Of a DNA stretch of 12,304 nt, positions 6,766 to 12,304 are shown one piece after another. The notes below the pieces were generated by a model. It was given only the letters and a program-made list of their open reading frames with translations, was not told the DNA's origin and searched no databases. The translations under genes were made by a program, and so were the position numbers. The stretch covers positions 1-12,304 of the forward strand of contig PUNP01000695.1 of the NCBI GenBank assembly GCA_003551785.1, given 5' to 3'. The stretch comes from Candidatus Brocadiaceae bacterium (GTDB lineage: Bacteria; Planctomycetota; Brocadiia; SM23-32). How positions within the stretch are numbered: position 1 is the stretch's first letter; each line of letters opens with the position of its first letter.

Positions 6766-7773
6766 TTGAGCAAAGAAATGTATGATATTGGTCAGCAATT
6801 GCTCGATTTGGGTGCTGAGATCGATGGTGTTTTAAACGAACTTTTCCCGCCGCTTGCTGGGGGAGAAAATGATTTCCTGACTCCCGCTCTTCAGCACCAT
6901 ATGTCCACCGGCGGTAAACGAATCCGTCCGGCTTTGTGTTTGCTAACCTGTGAAGAATTGGGGGGGGATAAGGGTAAGGCGCTTAATTTTGCCGCCGCAG
7001 TAGAAATCCTGCATAATATGTTTTTGGTGCATGACGACTTGCAGGACGGCGACCGGGTGCGGCGCAATTCACCTGCCGTCTGGGTAAAGTTTGGTGCCGG
7101 TAACGCTATCAACCTCGGAGATTATATGCTGGGACGCGCTTATACATCCATTCTGAAATCGGATGTGAACAGCGACGTTAAGTTGAAATTGCTGCAATTA
7201 TTTACCAGGACTTTCGAAACAACATGCCGGGGCCAGGCTCTTGATCTGAATTGGCGGGGGATGGAAGATTTTGGTGTGGAAAAATATATGAAGATTGTGC
7301 AGCGAAAGACCGCCGACTATCTGGTATTGGGGATGTTAGGTGGTGGCGTTATTGCCGGTGCTCCCGATGATGCCCTGGCTGCTATTCGAAAATTAGGCGC
7401 TTTTATGGGACCGGCCTTTCAAATCCGCGACGATGTGATTGACCTTACCGAGGGGAAGGGGCGTGGCGGAGAGCTGGGAAACGATATTAAAGAGGGCAAG
7501 CCCAGCATTTTGTTCGCTCACGCTTTGAATAATGCAAGCAAAACCGACAAGGAGGAGTTGCTGGACGTTATCAGACGCTCACGGGAAGGTACCGATACCA
7601 TGGCCATAAAAAACGTGGTGGATATTTATGAAAAATACGGTTCATTTGATTTTGCCAGGACAAAAGCGGAAGAATTAACTAAGAAAGCTTACGATGAAGT
7701 TAATGCCATCCCGTTAAAAAATAAAGATATTTTCAGGTGTATCGTCAAATTTTTGAATGAGCGGATTACTTAA
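6766..7773 (+). CDS. Polyprenyl (probably geranylgeranyl-type) diphosphate synthase
   Basis: A trans-isoprenyl diphosphate synthase of 335 residues that condenses isopentenyl diphosphate onto allylic diphosphates. Visible motifs are GGKRIRP (49-55, substrate phosphate binding), the first aspartate-rich motif D90-D-L-Q-D94, and the second one D222-D-V-I-D226 followed by GNDIKEGKPSIL. F86, four residues before the first motif, is bulky and M85 is intermediate, which by the known chain-length rule suggests a C15-C20 product more than a long quinone side chain; this is inference. The start is TTG at 6766, supported by AGAGGT at 6751-6756. A run of eight G (6960-6967) lies in the coding sequence. 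The gene is 74 nt after the HAD gene and 30 nt before the STAS gene. Confidence 0.93.
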   Translation: MSKEMYDIGQQLLDLGAEIDGVLNELFPPLAGGENDFLTPALQHHMSTGGKRIRPALCLLTCEELGGDKGKALNFAAAVEILHNMFLVHDDLQDGDRVRRNSPAVWVKFGAGNAINLGDYMLGRAYTSILKSDVNSDVKLKLLQLFTRTFETTCRGQALDLNWRGMEDFGVEKYMKIVQRKTADYLVLGMLGGGVIAGAPDDALAAIRKLGAFMGPAFQIRDDVIDLTEGKGRGGELGNDIKEGKPSILFAHALNNASKTDKEELLDVIRRSREGTDTMAIKNVVDIYEKYGSFDFARTKAEELTKKAYDEVNAIPLKNKDIFRCIVKFLNERIT

Positions 7774-7803
7774 ACCATTATTATTTATTCGGGTGTTTGA
7801 GGT

Positions 7804-8151
7804 TTGGATATAAATATTCATAACGATTCGCATAGCACGATTGTTGAGCTTAATGGCGAAATTCATATGCATAATTCACCGGCTTTGCGCAATTCTTTAC
7901 TGAAACTTCTGAAAAAAGATATAAGATTAGTCTTGGTGAATTTGGGAGAAATTGATAGAATAGATACCAGTGGACTTGCTACCTTGGTTGATTTTGCTTT
8001 AAGATTAAAGGAGAACAACAGTGCATTAGCTGTTTATGGTTTGGATGAGTCGGCAGCTGATAGCGTTACGCGTGAACAAGTGGAGAGTGTATTGAATATG
8101 GCCGATACCCGTGAAGATGCTTTGGACAAGGTGAAAAAAAATCTGAGGTAA
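7804..8151 (+). CDS. STAS-domain protein, anti-sigma factor antagonist-like
   Basis: A single STAS domain of 115 residues, the fold of SpoIIAA and RsbV. These bind and sequester anti-sigma kinases when unphosphorylated. The conserved loop reads IDTSGLA, with S56 matching the serine phosphorylated in SpoIIAA-like antagonists. The opening strand and VELNGEI are also typical. The start is TTG at 7804; an in-frame TGA lies two codons upstream and the next ATG is inside the domain. The Shine-Dalgarno is poor: GAGG at 7799-7802 is too close, and GGGTG at 7791-7795 is weak but well spaced. Its stop is directly followed by the rnc ATG. No RsbW/SpoIIAB-type kinase or sigma gene is in the window, so its partner is unknown; a lipid-asymmetry MlaB-like role is an alternative. 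Confidence 0.85.
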   Translation: MDINIHNDSHSTIVELNGEIHMHNSPALRNSLLKLLKKDIRLVLVNLGEIDRIDTSGLATLVDFALRLKENNSALAVYGLDESAADSVTREQVESVLNMADTREDALDKVKKNLR

Positions 8152-8901
8152 ATGGTTCTTCTGATGAGTAAATATCAGGAAATAAAAAGAACTGAAGAAC
8201 AGGTTGACCAGGTGAAACATCCCGATATTGAGCGTTTACAAGGGATCATCGGCTATGAGTTTTCTGATAAGACATTGTTAGAGGCAGCCGTCACTCACTG
8301 CTCTGTTACTGCTGACAGGGATAAAACTTATGAGCGTATGGAGTTTCTGGGTGATGCCGTGCTGGGGATGCTGGTGGCGGAATACCTCTATCGTTCAGAT
8401 AACAATTATTCAGAAGGTGAGATGACTCAAATCAAATCATCCGTTGTCAGCCGCAAAACTCTCATGTACGTCGGCAGGGAATTGAAATTGGAAGAGTTCC
8501 TGCGCGTCGATAACGGATTGACTAAAAGCGCCAGCGTTTCAAGTTCTATAACTTCAGATGCTTATGAAGCGATTATCGGTGCTATTTACCTCGATTCCGG
8601 TATTGAAGCTGCTCGTGCGTTTATGCTGCGGACTATAACGGATGAATTAACGGATGTGGAAGAGAATAAGAAAACAACGGGGTTTAAATCTCTTTTACAG
8701 GAAAAACTTCAGGCTAACGGCAATCCTGAGCCTGAATATGACATTACTGAAGTTACCGGGCCGGCGCATGATCGCCGGTTCAAGGCCGAAGTAACGGCAA
8801 TGGGCAAAGTTTGCGGGAGCGGATGGGGGCGAACTAAAAAAGACGCGGAAAAGGCCGCCGCCAGAGAGGCAATGGCAATGCTGTATCCGGAAATCAGTTA
8901 G
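8152..8901 (+). CDS. rnc: Ribonuclease III
   Basis: A double-strand-specific endoribonuclease that matures rRNA and some mRNAs. The RNase III domain has the signature ERMEFLGDAVLG, giving E61, E64 and D68, and the second acidic pair D136 and E139 in SDAYEAIIGAIYLD. These correspond to the magnesium-binding catalytic residues of the E. coli enzyme. A C-terminal double-stranded-RNA-binding domain follows (about 175-246, with TGPAHDRRF and the terminal KKDAEKAAAREA helix). The ATG at 8152 abuts the STAS stop codon (TAA then ATG), with GAGG only 3 nt upstream. The ATG at 8164 is an alternative, 15 nt from the same GAGG; both leave the domains complete. This arrangement suggests translational coupling to the STAS gene. 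Confidence 0.97.
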   Translation: MVLLMSKYQEIKRTEEQVDQVKHPDIERLQGIIGYEFSDKTLLEAAVTHCSVTADRDKTYERMEFLGDAVLGMLVAEYLYRSDNNYSEGEMTQIKSSVVSRKTLMYVGRELKLEEFLRVDNGLTKSASVSSSITSDAYEAIIGAIYLDSGIEAARAFMLRTITDELTDVEENKKTTGFKSLLQEKLQANGNPEPEYDITEVTGPAHDRRFKAEVTAMGKVCGSGWGRTKKDAEKAAAREAMAMLYPEIS

Positions 8902-8945
8902 CCTGCATATTTCCGTTTTTTAGAAAAAAACTTTAAAGCATAATT

Positions 8946-9848
8946 ATGGATAAAAGTGAATGTGAAGAGTATATTGATTTTTTCCTGGATTACTGCGGCG
9001 CGGAATGCGGACTGAGCCCGAACACTCTCAGCGCGTATTCTAACGATCTACACAGGTTCTTCTCGGCGAACTGTTTTGAGTCCCTTTCGGAACTCGAAAA
9101 TATAAAAGTTACCGATATCGTAAATTTCGTTGACAACTCACGGCGCAAGCGACTGTCGGCTAATACTGTATGGCGATCAATAGTAGCTCTTAGAATGTTT
9201 TTTCGATTTTTGAAACTTGAAGGTTATGTCGAAAACGATGCTGCCGAACTTTTTGGCACGCCGAGGCTGTGGCGGAAAATACCGGAAGTTATGTCGGAAA
9301 AGCAAGTGGAAAAACTGCTTAATGCGCCGGATAAGAGCAAACCGTTAGGTGTGCGTGATAAAGCAATATTGGAGGTCTTGTACGCTACGGGGGCGCGTGC
9401 CTCAGAGATTTGCGCGCTGAACGTCGGGAGCATCAACGAAAAATACGGTTTCTTACGTTGTTTCGGTAAAAGACGCAAGGAAAGGCTCATACCGTTAGGC
9501 AAAGAAGCCTTACGCGCAGTCAGAGAATATGAAAACAATATACGTCCTCAATATTCCGCTCTTGAAGCCGAGGACGCCTTATTTCTTACTCGAAGCGGAA
9601 AACGTATTGACCGGGTGCTGGTTTGGAGAGTCGTTAGTAAATACGCACGTGTGGCCGGATTTGCCCACCGGGTATATCCGCACATGCTCAGGCATAGCTT
9701 CGCAACACATTTGCTTTCAGGAGGCGCAGACCTGAGGGCTATTCAGATGATGTTAGGACATAGTGATATCTCAACAACTGAAATTTATAGCCATGTTGAC
9801 CGCGGCAGGCTGGAATCTGCTCATACGCGTTTCCATCCCAGGGCATGA
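8946..9848 (+). CDS. Tyrosine recombinase, XerC/XerD type
   Basis: A site-specific recombinase of 300 residues, the normal length for XerC/D, which resolve chromosome dimers at dif. It has an N-terminal SAM-like DNA-binding domain (about 1-95) and a C-terminal catalytic domain with all six key residues visible: R151 (ATGARASE), K175, H246 and R249 (HMLRHSF), H272 (LGHSDIS) and nucleophile Y281 (IYSHV). No phage or integron genes flank it and no repeated attachment site is visible nearby, so a housekeeping Xer role is likelier than a mobile-element integrase. I cannot tell XerC from XerD. It lies 44 nt after rnc; no Shine-Dalgarno is recognisable in that A-rich gap. Confidence 0.93.
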   Translation: MDKSECEEYIDFFLDYCGAECGLSPNTLSAYSNDLHRFFSANCFESLSELENIKVTDIVNFVDNSRRKRLSANTVWRSIVALRMFFRFLKLEGYVENDAAELFGTPRLWRKIPEVMSEKQVEKLLNAPDKSKPLGVRDKAILEVLYATGARASEICALNVGSINEKYGFLRCFGKRRKERLIPLGKEALRAVREYENNIRPQYSALEAEDALFLTRSGKRIDRVLVWRVVSKYARVAGFAHRVYPHMLRHSFATHLLSGGADLRAIQMMLGHSDISTTEIYSHVDRGRLESAHTRFHPRA

Positions 9849-9859
9849 CAAAAATCAAT

Positions 9860-9864
9860 GGAGG
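9860..9864 (+). promoter_or_regulatory. Ribosome-binding site that sets the GTG start
   Basis: GGAGG is the strongest Shine-Dalgarno in the rightward cluster. Its 8-nt distance to GTG 9873 is ideal, while the ATG at 9858-9860 overlaps it and has nothing comparable upstream. Confidence 0.7.
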
Positions 9865-9872
9865 TTCTGAGC

Positions 9873-10370
9873 GTGGATAATATTGCTGGCTACCTTGACG
9901 AGGGTGAGCGTATATTATGGGAGCGAAACCCCGGGACCGGTAAGTCCGGCAAGACTTTACGATGGGTTCAGGTCGGCGGTCATATATTCCTTACTATTGT
10001 CTCATTATCTTTCACCATTTACCTGCCGCTGACAACATCCTTAAAAGTAGTTTTAGGGGTTGTTTTGGTTATAACGACCAACGCACCGTTGTTCGTATGG
10101 TCACTGCGGAGGCTGCCTGAATACGATAAAGGCGGGGATGCAATTTTTTTTCTGACCGACCAGCGCGTGGGATGGTTGCGTCCGGACGGAGAGTTACGGC
10201 AGGCACCTATCTGCCCGGGGTTGAAAGTTAATATCAAACCCAATGTCGGACTTGTTGAGTTTTCGCTCGGAGAACGCACGCCGGTCAGTTTCGGCGGCTT
10301 GTCAAAAGAGGAAATTTTACTCGTAAGTTCAGTAACAGAAGGATTAATTCAAAAATGCGAATCGCAATAG
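9873..10370 (+). CDS. Small membrane protein with bacterial PH-like domain
   Basis: A 165-residue protein of unknown function. It opens with YLDEGERILWERNP (7-20), the hallmark start of bacterial PH-domain (bPH/YdbS-like) membrane proteins. Two hydrophobic segments follow (about 34-53 and 58-77), then IFFLTDQRVGWLRPDG, matching the conserved LTD-x-RV strand, and a beta-rich tail. With both helices forming a hairpin, the two ends should lie in the cytoplasm. I choose GTG at 9873 because GGAGG (9860-9864) sits 8 nt before it; an in-frame ATG at 9858 would overlap that Shine-Dalgarno. It follows the recombinase by 24 nt and its last 16 nt overlap the next gene, suggesting coupled expression with the phosphoesterase fusion. 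Confidence 0.75.
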   Translation: MDNIAGYLDEGERILWERNPGTGKSGKTLRWVQVGGHIFLTIVSLSFTIYLPLTTSLKVVLGVVLVITTNAPLFVWSLRRLPEYDKGGDAIFFLTDQRVGWLRPDGELRQAPICPGLKVNIKPNVGLVEFSLGERTPVSFGGLSKEEILLVSSVTEGLIQKCESQ

Positions 10371-12040
10371 TTTCAGACATCCATGCCAACCTACCTGCCT
10401 GGAATGCCGTGCTCGCCGATACGACCGTACAAAACGTCGATAAAATTATTTGCCTCGGTGATATTGTTGGATACGGCCCGCAACCCGCCGAGGTGCTTTC
10501 CAGCGTGTATACTCATATTGACCAGTTTGTTCTCGGGAACCACGACGCTGTAGTCGCGGGCCTCATGCAGCCAAAAGGGTTTAACCCCATTGCCAGACAA
10601 CTCATAGAACAGACCATGGAAATGCTCGGTGAGCGTGTTCACGATGTTTTACAGGATTCTCCTTTACTGCTTAAACATGATTATTTCTGCGCTTCTCACG
10701 GCTCACCCGCCGCCCCGAAAAAATTCGCTTATATTATGAACGAAGATGATGCAAGGCTTGCCTGGAAAAAGATCGAGGGCAGGGTCTTCTGCGTTGGCCA
10801 TACTCACGTGCCAAGAATGCACGTTATGCTTCCCAACGGCAAGTATAAACGTTTTCAAGTACGATACCAGCCGTTGAAATTACGTGAAGGTAACCGCTAT
10901 ATACTCAACTGCGGCTCGGTCGGTATGTCGCGAGACGGAGATTTTAGAGCGGCATATTTGATTATTGATACCGACGCTGATACCGCCTGCTGGCACAGGG
11001 TTTCTTATGACATCCAGGCCTTCAAAAGGGCGGTGCAGGACGTTTACCAAGACCCTGAGCTTGCCCTTTTCTTGATCAAACGTTTTGATAAAACTATACG
11101 GACTCCTGTAAGAGAGTTAATTGATTTCCAACCCGGCCAATCTGAAGTATCCGATGAAGTAACCGACCAGCAGGAATTGTTGCAGGCACACAACAGCCTG
11201 AAAAAATGGCGTCTTATAACCTCTATCGCAGTGTTCTTGCTCTTGGCTGCTGCTTTTACCGCAATATCTCAATGGACATCTATGCCTCAGCGATTGAGTA
11301 TAACCGCCGAAAACGGTGGCAGCGTTATCGCTGCGGCAGCGCTGGAAGGATGGGGACACGATTTTTTAGATGTTACTCCAACAGGTAGTTCAATGCCGCA
11401 CAACAGACCTATCCCGCTTTCATGGAGTGCCCGGCTTGATGATGCCGACAGACAATCCGTGAAGCTGATTGATGGAACACTTATGGTTGAGTCAGACTCC
11501 GATGCCCCGCTCTTCGTCACTTTCCAACCTATAGATGTCAGGGATATGGAGACTGTTGAATGGAGTATAGCCGGTGTTACAGGTACTTCCGGAATTGACA
11601 GCGCAGTTGAAATCGAATATCATTACACTCGAGCAACTGCGAAAGAGGAGGTCGTCGAGAGTGTTGAAAATGTTTATTTGTCAGCCGATGATAACGGCAG
11701 AATACGGGGATTTGCGGTTATAGAACTTGAGGGGGATAGCGCAATAATCAGACTCCAGCTGCGCATTAATGGCCCCTGCAATGTGAAATTCGATCAAATC
11801 CATGTTTTTTCCGAGCCTACCGCTCGCCGTAAAGTCATACTCATGTTAAATGAAGCTGATAAGTCGGATTTGCAAGGTGTATATGGGATTGGTGAATCGC
11901 GAGCAAGAGATATTTTGACAAAAAGAAAAGAACTTAACTCATTTGAATCTTTAGATGAATTACTCGAAATTCGTGGCGTGAACGAGAGGATACTCGATAA
12001 TATCAAAGAGTATTTTTTACTTAAAATAAAACAGGGGTGA
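10355..12040 (+). CDS. Phosphoesterase-TM-helix-hairpin-helix fusion protein
   Basis: A 561-residue protein with an unusual architecture. Residues 1 to ~225 are a calcineurin-like metallophosphoesterase of the YfcE/MJ0936 type: D8 and H10 (SDIHAN), D36 (LGDIVGYG), G61-N62-H63-D64, H115 (SHGSP), GHTH at 148-151 and NCGSVG. A linker leads to one hydrophobic helix (about 286-304), preceded by KKWR. The positive-inside rule then puts the enzyme in the cytoplasm and the rest outside. Residues ~312-488 are a beta-rich segment I do not recognise. Residues ~495-555 are two helix-hairpin-helix units like ComEA: LNEADKSDLQGVYGIGESRA, then ELLEIRGVNERILDNI. HhH units bind DNA backbone. The start ATG is preceded by AAGGA (10339-10343) and overlaps the upstream gene by 16 nt. 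There is no sign of a frameshift joining two genes. The substrate is unknown. Confidence 0.88.
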   Translation: MRIAIVSDIHANLPAWNAVLADTTVQNVDKIICLGDIVGYGPQPAEVLSSVYTHIDQFVLGNHDAVVAGLMQPKGFNPIARQLIEQTMEMLGERVHDVLQDSPLLLKHDYFCASHGSPAAPKKFAYIMNEDDARLAWKKIEGRVFCVGHTHVPRMHVMLPNGKYKRFQVRYQPLKLREGNRYILNCGSVGMSRDGDFRAAYLIIDTDADTACWHRVSYDIQAFKRAVQDVYQDPELALFLIKRFDKTIRTPVRELIDFQPGQSEVSDEVTDQQELLQAHNSLKKWRLITSIAVFLLLAAAFTAISQWTSMPQRLSITAENGGSVIAAAALEGWGHDFLDVTPTGSSMPHNRPIPLSWSARLDDADRQSVKLIDGTLMVESDSDAPLFVTFQPIDVRDMETVEWSIAGVTGTSGIDSAVEIEYHYTRATAKEEVVESVENVYLSADDNGRIRGFAVIELEGDSAIIRLQLRINGPCNVKFDQIHVFSEPTARRKVILMLNEADKSDLQGVYGIGESRARDILTKRKELNSFESLDELLEIRGVNERILDNIKEYFLLKIKQG

Positions 12041-12044
12041 AATA

Positions 12045-12304
12045 ATGACTCAGGATTACGATGTTGCTGCATACATTTGGCCTGCTTACACTGGCGATGA
12101 ACCCCGCACCAGGATGTTTTGGCCCGAAGGCATTGGAGAGTGGGAAACAGTGCGGAAAGCGGAGAAGAAATTTCCGGAACACAATTGGCCCCGTAAACCG
12201 GTCTGGGGATATCTTAATGAAGCCGATCCTTACGTCATGGAGATGCAGATTGACGCAGCGGCGGATCATGGAGTTAATACTTTTATCTACGATTGGTATT
12301 GGTA
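12045..12304 (+). CDS. WbsX/GH99-like protein, 5' part (cut by window edge)
   Basis: The first 86 codons of a gene that runs off the window. The translation begins MTQDYDVAAYIWPAY, and continues with FWPEGIGEWETVRKA, KPVWGYLNEADPYVM and FIYDWYW. This pattern is typical of the WbsX family, also described as GH99-like, found in O-antigen and other glycan loci and in carbohydrate-active enzymes of uncultured bacteria. The start is convincing: AGGGGTGA just upstream overlaps the stop codon of the preceding gene, and only 4 nt separate the two genes. Function (glycosyl transfer or glycoside hydrolysis) cannot be decided from this fragment. Confidence 0.8.
   Translation, partial: MTQDYDVAAYIWPAYTGDEPRTRMFWPEGIGEWETVRKAEKKFPEHNWPRKPVWGYLNEADPYVMEMQIDAAADHGVNTFIYDWYW

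Noticed and set aside
8915..8931. GTTTTTT-AGA-AAAAAAC palindrome after rnc
   Set aside because: The stem is almost all A-T with no T-tract beyond it; likely a by-product of A/T runs.
1..12304. CRISPR array, tRNA or rRNA genes, T-box riboswitch before ileS
   Set aside because: I saw no regularly spaced repeats, no cloverleaf or rRNA-like sequence, and the ileS leader appears too short for a T-box.

Overview
This window is an ordinary bacterial chromosome segment, mostly housekeeping genes, with a decayed accessory stretch at its left end and one unusual fusion gene near its right end. The base composition is moderate, and the first kilobase is visibly more AT-rich than the rest. I cannot fix the taxon. 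The bacterial-type IleS with a C-terminal zinc ribbon, the hydroxypyruvate-isomerase-like protein and the WbsX/GH99-like protein would fit an uncultured bacterium of the Planctomycetota/PVC sphere or a nearby candidate phylum, but that is an impression and not a demonstration.

Left end (1-1038): about 446 bases without a convincing gene. They contain a nested inverted repeat (174-240) that may be the debris of an insertion element. A minus-strand MNT-type nucleotidyltransferase (antitoxin-like) follows. It is preceded, with overlap, by what looks like only the last ~40 residues of its HEPN partner. A 20-bp GC-rich palindrome (974-993) lies just beyond the point where the HEPN frame is lost.

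Divergent pair (1039-4941): a minus-strand TIM-barrel hydroxypyruvate isomerase-like gene and plus-strand ileS. Each has a recognisable sigma-70-like promoter in the 261-bp spacer.

Rightward cluster (4989-12304): hisF, a Cof-type HAD phosphatase, a polyprenyl diphosphate synthase, a STAS-domain anti-sigma-antagonist-like protein, rnc (RNase III), a XerC/D-type tyrosine recombinase, a small two-TM bacterial-PH-like membrane protein, a 561-residue fusion of a phosphoesterase, a membrane helix and a ComEA-like helix-hairpin-helix domain, and finally the start of a WbsX-like gene cut by the window edge. All are co-directional with short gaps, so at least the stretch from the polyprenyl synthase onward could be cotranscribed. 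The pathways are mixed (tRNA charging, histidine, isoprenoid, RNA processing, chromosome resolution), as expected of a housekeeping super-operon and not of one dedicated system.

The best candidates for something new are the phosphoesterase-TM-HhH fusion with its overlapping membrane partner (9873-12040) and the eroded HEPN/MNT locus (447-868). Several starts are non-canonical: TTG at 6766 and 7804, and GTG at 9873. Shine-Dalgarno sequences are weak or absent before ileS, the HAD gene and the recombinase.
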